Shown: in pieces, positions 32,222-43,776 of the stretch
How positions within the stretch are numbered: position 1 is the first letter of the stretch
Layout of the letters: the number at the start of each line of letters is the position of its first letter
NCBI GenBank assembly: GCA_018257865.1
Contig: JAEUBA010000038.1
Coordinates: 228,185-292,184, forward strand
Direction: 5' to 3'
Length of the DNA stretch: 64,000 nucleotides
DNA from: Stereocaulon alpinum
Taxonomy: Eukaryota; Ascomycota; Lecanoromycetes; Lecanorales; Stereocaulaceae
Program-made: the position numbers and the translations under genes
The notes under the pieces: generated by a model
Told to the model about the DNA's origin: nothing
The model's database searches: none
Seen by the model: the letters and a program-made list of their open reading frames with translations, nothing else

Positions 32222-35200
32222 TCACCTGTTCTCGTCCTCTATCCGCCCGTAAGTACCTGGACTTCCACCCACAAGCCCAGTCTTCAAATCTGGCTTCTTC
32301 TCGGCTTTGTCTCCCTTGCCATGTCCAATCTCCATACTCTTTCGCTTACCCACCAACCGTTCCGGTAGCGCCAAGCTTGGGATACTACTCTCGAAAGCCA
32401 GCTTCTCTGACTCTCTGGACGGCGTCAATGGCCCTTTCGATGGCGTTTTGCTACCCGCGAGTGGTGTATTCGGTCCGGGAGTGGATGCTTTACTTAACAC
32501 TTCCTCATAGAATTTTTCTAGCAATTGTTTGTTATTACAAAAATCTTCGAAAGCTTGCTTCACGGCTTCCGCCGTTGCTAAGGCTGACGAGGCTCGGGCG
32601 CTTATAGCATCCGTGTATTGCGATGTGTTATTGGCAGTGGAGGGGCCGCGAATCGAGTGTGTTGTGTAAGCAGGAGAGTCGAGAGCTGCGCGCACGGAAG
32701 GTGAGGAAATCGGAGACGAACGTGGCGAGCCGCTAAGATTACTCAACCCACTGCGCTGGGGGATCGATCTGAAGAATCCAGGTCCGTGGTGACTGCCGGT
32801 GTCACTTATATCATCCGGTCTGTGCCCTCCCCTGTAATCAAGATCTACTGACGCTCCTCGGTTGTTGTATAGTCGATTGGCAAGTAATAGAAAGTCGCCT
32901 TCGTCAGTGATTTGGGCGACAAGCTTGCCAGAGCGGTGGATGTATTGCGGGTATTTGTAGTCCGGCTTGCCCCAGGAATAAGTTACATCAACATCTCGAG
33001 GAAAGTCCGAGGCGGCTTCGAAGTCGAGCACAAACTCGAAGCGTTTGAGGAGGGCTTTCTGGTAGTAGTGCTTCTGGGTCTTCGGTTGCGGTGAAAAGCT
33101 CGTGTTGTCGAAATAGCTTTGAGGTTGCTTCGTGGGAGGTTGTTGCTGTAGCCTTACTCGGTAGGGAGCACGGAAGGGGTGCATGCTGGTGATAGATGAT
33201 GCTTCCCCAATCGGGACTTCCACAAGACGTAGGCCGAAGCGGTCAACTGAGGTGGCCCATGAGGTCACAGCATCTTGGATTAGCTTTGCTGTGGTATTCA
33301 TCCATTCGATGCGGATGTGGTAGCAGTTATCCGGATTGTGCAGCCGGTCGTAGTGTAGGTTGATCGTCTCAGGTCGGTAGGAGCGTTTACGATGGTCGAC
33401 ATCGTACAAGAGCGATTTACTGAGAGCAACGCCTAGTCTCTGTGTTTTTCCAGTGGGTGTAGTCGGCTCAGAAGCATCTCCAGATGAGGCGGCATTGTTC
33501 GAACCAGCGCGAGAATGACTGGTACCGGTTGAGTCTTTGGCCACTTCGTCAGATAGAGGGGTCGAAGGCACACTTGCTTTGGCTCGGCCAAACCAACCTC
33601 TGGATTCCAGCCTCGGTGTACGGTACTCGTCCGCGACTTGGTAGAAGTAGTTGCCGTCTCGGAAGTCGTGGCGTTGCTGGACGTGTCTAAACATGCCACT
33701 CTTCATAAGGTCATTGCCTAGCTCCACTGCTTCATCGCGTGTGTCGACGTCTCGGAAATTCTGCAGTAACCATGTCGTAAGCTCAAGGCCAATGAAACAG
33801 TTATAATGTAGTCGCCAATGCCATCTTCTGTCCAGCATGCGTACGCCTTTCTCACTTTGCATAGTCTCTGCGAGAGCCGAGATCTTGAAAGTAGAACGTT
33901 GGTAGAGCTCTGATTCCGGAAGTAATTGTACCGGTTTCCCTGCGGCATCACCTTCTGCTACATTTTCTAGCTCTGCAGCAACAATGGCGGAAGGGTTTCT
34001 GGTTTGGTACATGATGTCGAGCGGATTGGTGTCTTTCCGGTTGCGCAAGGGCGCTTGAAATCGGCGCTCTTCGGGAGGGACGTAGCGGAATCGCTGCCAA
34101 ACTTGCGTGAGCTTTCTGATGCCTTCGAGCCGGATTTCTTCTTCGTCATCTTCATTGATGGAGTTCAGTGGACGACGTGTGTTTGTAGGTGTTTCCACTG
34201 GTATCAAAACGAATCGTGCGCGCCAAGGACGAAGTTTCTGTACGAAGTCTTCAGCCTTGGGTTTTTCGTGGCCAAAAATGACATGATCAATTGTTTTCCA
34301 ATCGAAGTCGATACGTGGAGGTGCGATCGAAATCATCTGGGTCTCGTAGTGAACTGTCAGCATAGAGCGTATGGACGGCTGATACAGCAGAGAGTCAACG
34401 TCGGCATCTTGGGTTGTCACAACATTGCGGCGGATGTATTGTTTGATTTCGACTTTGTACTCATCCTTCCTCTCTATCTGATGGATCGTACTTCCTCGTG
34501 ACAAGAAGATCATAGCACGATCTGTCAAGACCTGCTCATCGAATATATTGAAAGGCTGCGGAAAAAATGAGGGTAGCTTAACGCTTTCCGCTAGACGTGT
34601 ACCGACCACTATCTGGAAACCGCGTGAGAGACGAAAAGTAATTAGCTCGGTGATGAGCGATCTCGAGGTCTCGGATAATTCCCTGTTCTCCGGCACTTCA
34701 ACATGGTATACGCTCTCCTGGTATTCATCTGAAAGCTCTTCCGCGGAAGGAAACTCTTCTGTGGTAAGTGGAACAGCTGCCGGGGAACAAAGAGATTTCC
34801 ACTTCATCTGAGAGGTCCGTAGGGGCCGTGGGAACACGTGATGCCATCTGCCAAGGCGGCTTGCTAAGCAATTCGTAACCTTTGAAGGGTTTGAGGGATT
34901 CAGGATTGTAAGCCAGGGAGCTAGCGTTGTGTTTGACGACAGAATTGTAGGGAGGGGCTGAGCATCGTCTATGTCTTCAGCCTCCAATTCTGGAGCACTG
35001 TACTCAACCTGCCGAACATCTTTCAGCGCGGTAAGTCTACCATACGATTCCACGCCTGCAGCGTGGTCCTGATTATCCTGACGCTGAGGCTGCCGTGCTA
35101 ATTTGTCTTCGTCTGTGATGCGGATCGCTGTGCCTTTCCTGATTGGTATTGGTCTTGAAGACTGTTGGGACTCAGCCTCGGAAGGAAGAGCTGGCTCCGC

Positions 35201-37771
35201 ACTCGCATTGGCCCGTCGGAGATCTGGGCTATCGCACTTCTTTTGTTCCGCCTGTGTTGAGATGTTGCTAGTTCGGCCAGCATCCTTGACTGAAAAGCGC
35301 GTCTTTAGACCAAGCGTGCTAAGAGATGCGGCTCCATGATCGGTACTGACTTCGGTGCTAGCAAGAGCTTTGGCGGCTGAGGCACCGAAACCTCGAGGGC
35401 CAAAGCTAATCTGATGCGACGCCAGAGTTTTCTTGGGACTAGCCGTCAGAAGCCTCGGAAAATGACCGACAAGGCCTCCTCTGTTAGCAGTCTTCTTCTG
35501 TGATGCACGGCGCTCAACCATCACTTGAGTGAGAAAGCTTTCTTTGTCTGAGCTACGCTTTATGTGACTGAAGGAGATATACCGCGTGCTAGCAGAAGAG
35601 CTGGGTGAAGGTGGACTATGTTCCTGCCGCTGTCGAGTTATAAAGTGGTTGTTCGATTGCTTGGTCTTTCTGGCTCGCTTTCGTGCAACATGAGGGTGTC
35701 GATAAACTGAATCATCGTATTCATCCATCCATTCTAAGAAAGGTCTGGTGGTGTTCTTCCTGCTAGGATGGCGAGAACTCGGAGAGCCTGAAAGTGTGGG
35801 CGTACGAGGGGGAGATTCAGTGTGCGAGGAGCCAAAAGAGCCACAGACAGGGTATGTGAGGTTGTTCCTCGGCGAAGTTTCTACGTTGTTTGTTCTCAGA
35901 CGTTGAGAGAAAGTTAGTGGTGATTGGAAAGTCTTAGAGAGTGGCTCAACGGATACATCGCTGATCGCATTCTCCATTACACCCATCATTTGTAGCTCAT
36001 ACATTCTTACTCTCGGAACGAAAACTTTATGTTGTGGGACATCGAAGGTAGATTTGTGCCTGATTTTTTTTGGAAGGGTAGCCCGCTTACTACTGTTATC
36101 CGGCTCTGAGGTCCAGAATGATATGTCCACCCAATGCGGGATACCGTAGCTCCATACCCAACCTTTGGTTCCTGTCAGACTGCGCGCCTCTATGAGTGGT
36201 CTCTCGTTGTTTTTTGAAAATCCTAAGGGTGCTCCAATACCTATACTGGCCGAGAAGCTACCTTTTGGTGTTTCTTCGTCGGTCATCTTGTTCCTTGTAA
36301 CCGTCTCAGGAGCATTCTTGAAATCGAATGGAGGGATTTGGTACTTGAACAGAGGAACAGAATGGAGCGGCATCCTCGATAGGCAAACAAGGTCAATGCC
36401 CACGCCGTTATCAATTAGTCTTTCAGTCGTTGCCACTAAGAGGCTGTAATCCACTTCGAAAAGTCCAGCGCTCGGAGATATCACCACAATGGAAACACCA
36501 GTCCTTACGAGATCGCGGTCTACGTAATCAGAAGAAAATTGAGATGAAGCCAGGTTTATAGCTTCAAGGACGTTTCCACGTGTTGCCGCAGAAGGGTGGC
36601 CTGCAATGACACGGCTGGGTGTATCTGCCAAGGCCGAAGGGATACCCGGGCCACAGGGAAGGTGACTACCGCCGTCAGGCGGCCGGATCGATATGTCCCT
36701 GAGGAAGACTAGAAACTCCTTCCTGAGCTGGGAAAGAATGCTCGCCCATTCTCCACTGGCCGCATCGCTGACCACGACGCGATAGAAGTCTTTCGAAGTG
36801 GTAGCTGTGTCTGGTTCTCGATAGTGCGGCTCGATTGCGTCCAATTCGGAAGTCGCCGAGTCAGCATGCTTCCTCTGGTCATAGATCATTCTTGTGAAAA
36901 GTACAATGCTGACAAGATGTTTAACTTTCAGCTCACGCCATCTTTTGAAGAGTTCGGGGAGAAAGCCGTTGATAACCTTGTCGAACATGAGTTCCCCACT
37001 GCCCTCCGCGTCAAAATCCCACATCTCTTTCGACATCTGGATAAAGAGTACATATCGCGCAGACTCGCTGCGAAAGATGGGTTTAGTTGATGAATGGAAG
37101 AAAGCCGAGGGAACTTTCTTGCCGTTCACAAATATGGTTTTAATTGTAGCCTTTATGGAACCCATGTATAGAATCCTCTGCGCTCTGAAAATGCAGGTAT
37201 TGGCCATTTCAGCAGATACTAGACGCCACATGTCGGCGCGCGCCAGATATTGATCACGAAAAACAATTTCGACGTGGGACGCATGGAAGCCAGCCTCGCC
37301 AGCAGTCGAAATTACGGCTGAAGCTCCCTTCTTGAACCCGAAGACCTCAGCAATGTGTCGAATGATAGAGATCTGTAGGCCGGGTTGGATTGAAAGCAGG
37401 TCATGGCTCATGGGTTTGGAGACGAATACGAATTGCTTTCCCAAGTCAAGGTCTTCATCGTTGACCTTTCCATGGTGAAAAGCACCCATTCGCTTCAAGG
37501 GCACAAGCCGTAACAGCTCTCCTATTGGTATACTATCATCATCGGACGCATTTAGAACGATGTCCTCTTTAGAAAAGCTCTCATCATGCACAGAAACGGT
37601 GAAGACTCGCTGTATTGGTGTCTGCTCTTGCTGTCTTGTATTAAAGGATCCGGCGACAACATCAGGTTGGGCCTTGTTAATGGTTGCATCTTGGTCTATT
37701 GTCAAGCCTCCATCACTCAGGTGGCGAAGATGGGAGCTCTGTAGATGCTTAGAACGGGATGAGCTTGCCAT
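32222..37771 (-). CDS. IML1: Iml1/DEPDC5 orthologue, GAP subunit of the SEACIT (GATOR1) complex (1849 aa)
   Basis: One uninterrupted exon of 5550 bases. The N-terminus reads VFTVSVHDESFSKEDIVLNA, followed by the VEIVFRDQYLARADMWRL segment (about residue 167) characteristic of Iml1. A DEP domain lies at about residues 1305-1378 (WHWRLHYNCFIGLELTTWLL ... MFRHVQQRHDFRDGNYFY). The conserved C-terminal domain contains FVLDFEAASDFP and VTYSWGKPDYKYPQYIHRSG. The length matches fungal family members. Iml1 with Npr2 and Npr3 stimulates GTP hydrolysis by Gtr1 on the vacuole and so restrains TORC1 when amino acids are scarce. Serine-rich central regions suggest phosphorylation. Nothing is missing or damaged. 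Confidence 0.95.
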   Translation of the reverse strand: MASSSRSKHLQSSHLRHLSDGGLTIDQDATINKAQPDVVAGSFNTRQQEQTPIQRVFTVSVHDESFSKEDIVLNASDDDSIPIGELLRLVPLKRMGAFHHGKVNDEDLDLGKQFVFVSKPMSHDLLSIQPGLQISIIRHIAEVFGFKKGASAVISTAGEAGFHASHVEIVFRDQYLARADMWRLVSAEMANTCIFRAQRILYMGSIKATIKTIFVNGKKVPSAFFHSSTKPIFRSESARYVLFIQMSKEMWDFDAEGSGELMFDKVINGFLPELFKRWRELKVKHLVSIVLFTRMIYDQRKHADSATSELDAIEPHYREPDTATTSKDFYRVVVSDAASGEWASILSQLRKEFLVFLRDISIRPPDGGSHLPCGPGIPSALADTPSRVIAGHPSAATRGNVLEAINLASSQFSSDYVDRDLVRTGVSIVVISPSAGLFEVDYSLLVATTERLIDNGVGIDLVCLSRMPLHSVPLFKYQIPPFDFKNAPETVTRNKMTDEETPKGSFSASIGIGAPLGFSKNNERPLIEARSLTGTKGWVWSYGIPHWVDISFWTSEPDNSSKRATLPKKIRHKSTFDVPQHKVFVPRVRMYELQMMGVMENAISDVSVEPLSKTFQSPLTFSQRLRTNNVETSPRNNLTYPVCGSFGSSHTESPPRTPTLSGSPSSRHPSRKNTTRPFLEWMDEYDDSVYRHPHVARKRARKTKQSNNHFITRQRQEHSPPSPSSSASTRYISFSHIKRSSDKESFLTQVMVERRASQKKTANRGGLVGHFPRLLTASPKKTLASHQISFGPRGFGASAAKALASTEVSTDHGAASLSTLGLKTRFSVKDAGRTSNISTQAEQKKCDSPDLRRANASAEPALPSEAESQQSSRPIPIRKGTAIRITDEDKLARQPQRQDNQDHAAGVESYGRLTALKDVRQVEYSAPELEAEDIDDAQPLPTILSSNTTLAPWLTILNPSNPSKVTNCLASRLGRWHHVFPRPLRTSQMKWKSLCSPAAVPLTTEEFPSAEELSDEYQESVYHVEVPENRELSETSRSLITELITFRLSRGFQIVVGTRLAESVKLPSFFPQPFNIFDEQVLTDRAMIFLSRGSTIHQIERKDEYKVEIKQYIRRNVVTTQDADVDSLLYQPSIRSMLTVHYETQMISIAPPRIDFDWKTIDHVIFGHEKPKAEDFVQKLRPWRARFVLIPVETPTNTRRPLNSINEDDEEEIRLEGIRKLTQVWQRFRYVPPEERRFQAPLRNRKDTNPLDIMYQTRNPSAIVAAELENVAEGDAAGKPVQLLPESELYQRSTFKISALAETMQSEKGVRMLDRRWHWRLHYNCFIGLELTTWLLQNFRDVDTRDEAVELGNDLMKSGMFRHVQQRHDFRDGNYFYQVADEYRTPRLESRGWFGRAKASVPSTPLSDEVAKDSTGTSHSRAGSNNAASSGDASEPTTPTGKTQRLGVALSKSLLYDVDHRKRSYRPETINLHYDRLHNPDNCYHIRIEWMNTTAKLIQDAVTSWATSVDRFGLRLVEVPIGEASSITSMHPFRAPYRVRLQQQPPTKQPQSYFDNTSFSPQPKTQKHYYQKALLKRFEFVLDFEAASDFPRDVDVTYSWGKPDYKYPQYIHRSGKLVAQITDEGDFLLLANRLYNNRGASVDLDYRGGHRPDDISDTGSHHGPGFFRSIPQRSGLSNLSGSPRSSPISSPSVRAALDSPAYTTHSIRGPSTANNTSQYTDAISARASSALATAEAVKQAFEDFCNNKQLLEKFYEEVLSKASTPGPNTPLAGSKTPSKGPLTPSRESEKLAFESSIPSLALPERLVGKRKSMEIGHGKGDKAEKKPDLKTGLVGGSPGTYGRIEDENR

Positions 37772-38983
37772 ACTCTAAGTGAATCAAGTACTGATGAACT
37801 TTGTTTCACTCGCCAGCACTGCGAATCGTAGGCAAATTGCCGATTGGATCATTCTTAAAAGGGTCTGACATTTTTTGTCGTTTAGCCATGGGATTCCGGA
37901 CCCGTATCATCCAGATGTTAACGATGCTGGCCCTGGCAGCTCATTCATAGCAGAGGGAGGATAGATCGAGCTGTGTCCACTCCTTGATGATTTCTTGTAT
38001 GCAGAATGCAGACAAAGGTCCGTCTGTAGACCCCATAAAAAGCTTATACAGTAGAACCCTTTGTCTTGCTTGGCATGCAAACGCTCGTCATCGAGGCTGT
38101 GCACTTATCTTGCGTATCCTAAAGCAAGTAAAACGATGCGACATTAGAGGTCAAGTCATCGAGTGTCGATCTGCTCGGACTCATTTGGGAGCCATGGCCT
38201 CTTGCGTTGCCACGTTGTTGCCAAGCGCGCGTAGACTTCACGCTAAAGAAGCTGGAGGATGCTGCTTAGAATGCTCTGCCATAGCTCTACCAGTCTATTG
38301 TGTAGAAGATAGATGTTAGCCTCTGCGGTTGTCGGTAAACGGTAAAAATGAATCGTGGATCTCATTGCTGTTGCGGAAAGTCCCACTATTAACTAACCTA
38401 CTGGCAGGAGATTGTGGCTTGGCTGTGGCGGCTAAGGTACGTAGGTAAGTTTAGGGGGCTTTAGCGCAAGAGTGCCCCCCCCCCCAAGCCCCCCCTTGTC
38501 GCAAATATTGCCGGGAACAGCACATCCATACGTAGCAAACAAAAAGCAGGGCATCAAGCTCCTTGGCCTCTTGGCTACACAACAAAACATCATCACCCGC
38601 CATCATGATCTTCTGATCCACATCATCCTGTCACATTAGAATCCTATCAAAGAGAAGTGTTGTTGCATCCAACTCTCACCGCGAGGCAACCAACAGAGCA
38701 CTCTGCCGCACTTGAAAGATTCAGACCCCTGGCGCGGATACTGTACTAGTAAGCCACCCTAGCCACATTAGCTCTCACGCCCTCCCTCCTGCGCGCCCGA
38801 CTGTGGAGGGCCTGAAGTTTGATGATAAGACCCGGGGACGGCTCAGCTGAACATTCCACGAGGCTGACTTGCGAACTTAGGTTCATAATAAACCACTCTA
38901 CAGGCCCCCCGCCTTTTGGCGCATTCGTTCCTTCCTCCCCAAGTTATGCGTAAGTTCAGGCTGGCTACTCTTGATCAAGGCTC
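37772..38983. other. intergenic, divergent promoters of IML1 and VCX1-like gene
   Basis: No gene is seen. A run of 13-14 C residues at about 38477 and a second C-rich run just after it are simple sequence. The final 250 bp are probably the leader of the antiporter gene. Confidence 0.5.
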
Positions 38984-40964
38984 ATGGTACCCCATCTAGA
39001 CAAATACCGAGCAGCTGCCCGGCGAGACGCTTGGTACGATAACGATGATGACCCTCCGAACTATAACCCTTTCCGAAAGATCCAGAGACGGCGTCATAAG
39101 GTCTCTTCAGACGGCGATGTGGAGGATGGGACAACCCGGTCTTTGACCGGGTTTGCGTCGGAGAGCAACGCGCTGGGATTTCAAGAGATGAATCGACGGT
39201 CGCAGATTCCCCACGGACCCAGCCATGCAGACACAATGCCTCCCTCCTCCCCAATCAATCGTTCACCAGTCGATGCAATGCCAGATGCTAAGAACGAGGT
39301 TATGGACGAGCATCAGACAGAAAGTAGCCAAGATACTGCTACTACCAGAACAAGCGGAACCATAGTTGGTTCAAGGAACCGAAAGCCAGGGTTCTTTGGG
39401 AGGTTCAGGAAGAGTGACGAAGAGAAGGATGAAAAGAAGGAAATCAAACGAAACGGTCGGTCAGCGTCATGGTTGAAGAGAGACAAGCAGACCTTCACTG
39501 CTATGGGGCAACTCCGTGCTACCATCTTGAACTCCTGGATCAACGTGCTATTGATCTTTGTGCCCATCGGCATAGCGGTCAATTACACTAATATACCAAA
39601 GGTTGCAGTATTCGTCATCAACTTCATTGCCATCATCCCTCTCGCCGCCATGCTGAGCTACGCCACGGAAGAAATAGCACTACGTACTGGAGAGACAATT
39701 GGAGGATTGTTGAATGCTACGTTCGGGTGAGTCTCAGCCAAGGCTGTTCATTTGTCGGCCTGTCACTGATTCAACTACAGTAATGCTGTTGAGTTGATTG
39801 TATCCATTCTTGCTCTGATTAAGAATGAGGTCGACATTGTCCAGGAATCATTGATCGGTAGTATCCTTTCTAATTTGCTCCTCGTTATGGGAATGTGCTT
39901 CTTCTTTGGGGGTCTCAACCGAGTCGAGCAGCACTTCAACGTGACCGTGGCTCAAACGGCTTCAAGTCTGTTGGCGCTTGCGGTAGGAAGTCTGATCATT
40001 CCAGCAGCTTTCCAAGCTTGGGCAGATGGAACCCGTAAGTTCTCGACTTATGGACTTGCCGCACAGAAGCTGATCCATTGTGTCTAGAGGCTACCAAAAG
40101 CAGCAGAATTACTCAAATATCGCGCGGAACCGCTATCCTACTGCTTGTAGTCTACGGTGCATATCTCTTCTTCCAGCTCAAAACGCATGCAGCTATGTAC
40201 AACGAGCCTAGCCCAAAGGTCGAAAAGCGCCGGACTAAGGTTGAAGGAGGCGACGCTACAAAGCGCATCGCTGCAGTTGGAGCCCACGTGTCTGCCACCA
40301 TGGGCGGGGCAGCTGCTCAAGAAAACCCATCCCGGGAACCAGAGGAAGAAGGGGAACAGCCCCAGTTGAGTAAATGGGTCGCACTATTCACCCTTGCCGC
40401 CTCGACCGCGTTAGTCGCCATATGTGCTGAATTCATGGTTGACAGCATCAATGCGATCACAGAGAATGGAACCGTCTCGCGAACTTTCGTCGGTCTGATT
40501 CTTCTTCCGATTGTCGGAAACGCTGCGGAGCACGCAACTGCCGTGACTGTTGCTTGTAAAGACAAAATGGATCTAGCAATCGGAGTGGCTGTTGGTTCGA
40601 GCATGCAGATTGCACTGCTCGTAATCCCCTTCGTCGTGGTGCTCGGCTGGATCATGGGCAATGATAAGATGAACCTTGCATTCGATGGGTTTCAAATCGC
40701 TGTGCTGTTTGTTGCTATACTATTGGTCAACTACCTGATCCAAGATGGTAAATCGCATTGGTTAGTTGCTTCCATGATGCTATCGTCCTTCGTACGGATT
40801 TTAACATTCATCCAGGCTCGAAGGCGTTCTTCTCCAGATTTTATATCTGATCATTGCGATCACCGCGTGGTCTGTTCAAGCACTTACTCTGACTGAACAG
40901 ACTCTGCTGACACGCTCCAAGGTTTTACCCTCCAGACAATCCAGCGACCCTCAATACCAGATAA
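38984..40964 (+). CDS. VCX1: vacuolar Ca2+/H+ antiporter, CaCA/CAX family (588 aa)
   Basis: Five exons: 38984-39726, 39781-40034, 40088-40760, 40816-40869, 40922-40964; 589 codons including stop. A hydrophilic N-terminus of about 180 residues precedes the helices. The two inverted CaCA repeats are clear: GNAVELIVSILALIKNE (first) and GNAAEHATAVTVACKDKMDL (second), each with the acidic residue that binds Ca2+. An acidic loop (EPEEEGEQ) separates the halves, as in yeast Vcx1. The last two short exons give SHWLEGVLLQILYLIIAITA then WFYPPDNP, the usual family end. It should move Ca2+ into the vacuole against protons and set cytosolic Ca2+. The last intron has a weak donor (GTCTGT). The symbol is by family analogy; paralogues exist in most fungi. 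Confidence 0.92.
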
Positions 40965-43776
40965 CGGCAGCCCTCTTCGGCAATTCTCCTTTAACATGGC
41001 CGACTGGGGCGCAGCATCTACCGGGGCTCAACCCAACCCAAGCGCCAGAGCCTAAGACTCAGCCAACGTCAGGCGGGATCGCAGCATCATCGAGCCGTTG
41101 AGCTCTCTACACAAGCGTCCCGCCACTCGATCCTTCGACTGCTCCACTTCCGTTTAGGACACATTTACGCGTCCCGCAATCACATACTCTCTTGTTCCAA
41201 TTGTGCAGCATTTATCGAGCATACCACTAGGGGGAGTCTAGTCCTTTTGGATGACTCGAGCTGGATGCCTTCAGCATCTCCAATCCCCGTTCTCTTCATG
41301 GTCTCGAATGACTCCACACTATGTCTTTTCTGTCATTGGAATCATAACCGCGCCTGGACAGCCGAGTCCCACAAATCCCGTCTCTCTCTGGCTACTCATC
41401 TTTGTTCGGGCAACTTTGCTTAGAGATCTTGCCTCACGGCGCGCGGCGGTCTTGGAAGACCGTCGATTCTCAGCTGGAGAAGGACGTATCACGATGCACC
41501 GGCTTCCTGCCCCTTTTCTATGTAAATATTCTTTTGGCCTTGTGCAATTTGATCTACAAACGGTCATATTCAGAGGAAGTAGACAATTGATACTTTGACA
41601 TGTTCAGGCTTAAAATGTGTGTGATGTGTAAAACGTGCTATGCTGGCAATCTAACCATGATGACATTCGCCACCCGCCTTCGCCTCATCAAGTCCTACCA
41701 AGATCTGTGATCCACCGTTTTCCAACGTCACTACAACTATGCTAGCACGAAGTCGCTAGCCCTTCGCATACTACACGTCCTTCGGTTCTACACGTTCGAC
41801 TCATTTCCTCCGGAATCTGGAGCCCGGTGGAAAGGTCGCGTTTTCGTTGAGGAGTTGGTGGTCTGGCTTTGCTTCACTCTTGGGCACCTTTGCGGACGCG
41901 TCGGCTCACTTAGTGACTAGATGCCTACGCTTTGCTTCCCACTGGAGGGAGGTGTTGACAACGGGAGTTCACTGAGACACTTGGCTATAGTATGGACGCC
42001 GTTCGCGTTGTGAAATGACCCATCGTTGGGCCCGGGAGGCTGCTTTTGCTGTACTGGGCTCTCAGGCGCCTCGGGGCGTGATATTGATCATTTTACCCAG
42101 TGACACAACTCCTCCTGCCAGGCTCCTTTCGAGTCCCGCGTTCCCAGCTGGGTGAACTGCAATGAGTGATAGCTGGGCGCCTCTTCCTTTGACCGTGGCT
42201 GCTCATGAATCCACAAGTTGAAGGCTGGGTTTGGTCATGACCATTTATATGTACCAGTAAAAGGAATACAGCCTTGTTTGAGGTAGATATACTGCCGTGG
42301 CAGGATCAGAGACACTCTCTGGTCAACGTAGGACTAATCGCTAAACTGGATCACGCCCGAAGCACGACCTTGAGAATCCCTTCTTATCCTCTCAACTTGG
42401 CAAAAGCAGCATGCCGGAGCACATCTTTCTCTTCTGGCATCGATCTTTTTCCAACGTCATTTGGCTTCCATGCGGCGAACATCCAAAGCATAAGCTCGCG
42501 TTCAAGAAGGAATCGAAACTTTCGCACGGCTGCTGTCATCGACTGTTCAGTCTTAGAAGCTAAACTTCGTTTCTTCTCACATGCTCAATTCGACATTCAC
42601 AGCGCTCTACTCTATCAATCTCCTTAGCTCCTTTCGGCGTGTTCTGGTTTCGGTTCTTCACATTGAGCCATCATCATCATCTAACATGCGATGGCGCCTT
42701 ATAACCTCATCCTCATGCAACTCTTCAAGTTTTCAATCCCTTTGCCAAGGCCGATGATGCGCCTCCGCGAATTCACTCCGATCTGCTAGTCCTTTTCAAT
42801 CCTACATAGGGCCAGCTGCCGACATCTTCCTCTTAGCTCCTCAAACATTACGTTTCCAATATCCTGTCAAAATCTTCGACCTGTGCAACTTTGCATCCGC
42901 ATCCTACATTGTTCCTATTTTCGAACAAAGTCTCCATACTCGCACACATACATCTGCGACTTACTGGCTTGTATCGCTCATTGACTTCGTCGCTCCTCGC
43001 CACCGCAATACACAGACTAGGAGAAGTTCTTCCCACTTCCAATAGCCAATTTCCTCCAGCGATTTCCCAATTCACAAATTTTTCTGCCTACGACCTCTAT
43101 CAATCTCCATACTTGTCCCTTTATACTAGAACGCTACGCTATCCCGCTCCATCATTATCAGCAACTTGGCCAGCGAGGTCTATGTGCTCAGTCTCCGCCC
43201 AAACGATCGCATCTACATGATCTGTAAGTGGAAAAGCACATCAAGCTGTCTAGTCAATTCGGCCTCGGTTTCCTGTTTCTTAGAGCTCATAAGATTCCTT
43301 CCTCCTAGGTCGCAAACATTCACTTTCCTCCTGGAACAAGTTACAGTTCGTCACCGCTTACACTTACTTTGCCCTCAGCTCGTTCCACGATTCTTTTCTC
43401 AGACCTTTTTGTTCCTCCATCTAAACAACCTCTCACATTTTTCCATAAACATAGCAACCTCCTCGCTCACCACCCTACTTACCACCCTACTCACCACCCT
43501 ACTCACCACCCTACTCACCACCCTACTCACCACCCTACTCACCACTCTACTCACCACCCTACTCACCACCCTACTCACCACTAACTCACCCTCAGTATTC
43601 CTTACATATCTGCTTCAGGACGTTATCATGTGTTAGTCTCAACTCATTGGACACCTAGATAGCAGTCAATCTTCTGCATACGTCTAAATCTAATCGTGGT
43701 CCTTAGGCGCTCTCAAATGTGGCTTCACTGACTCAGCTTACCAATTTTGCTCGTGAACATATACACTACAGTCGTA
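40965..43776. other. long intergenic region, upstream of the SNF2/RING gene
   Basis: About 2.8 kb with no gene I can support. Much of the right half is pyrimidine-rich on the plus strand, like long fungal promoters and leaders. A 12-bp minisatellite lies at 43466-43584 (separate entry). Frames at 41251-41598 and 42274-42627 have no recognisable content. Confidence 0.5.
43466..43584 (+). repeat. 12-bp minisatellite, about 10 copies of CTCACCACCCTA
   Basis: Ten head-to-tail units fill 43466-43584, nearly identical (one C-to-T in unit 2, one in unit 7, the last partial). It ends about 190 bp before the start codon of the SNF2/RING gene. Because 12 is a multiple of three the run reads as an open LLTT repeat in one frame, but there is no reason to think it is translated. 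Confidence 0.95.

Noticed and set aside
38470..38500. Poly-C runs as a functional element
   Set aside because: Simple sequence; nothing distinguishes it from replication or sequencing slippage.
43166..43636. 156-aa frame containing (LLTT)n
   Set aside because: It is created by the 12-bp minisatellite being a multiple of three and has no other coding features.
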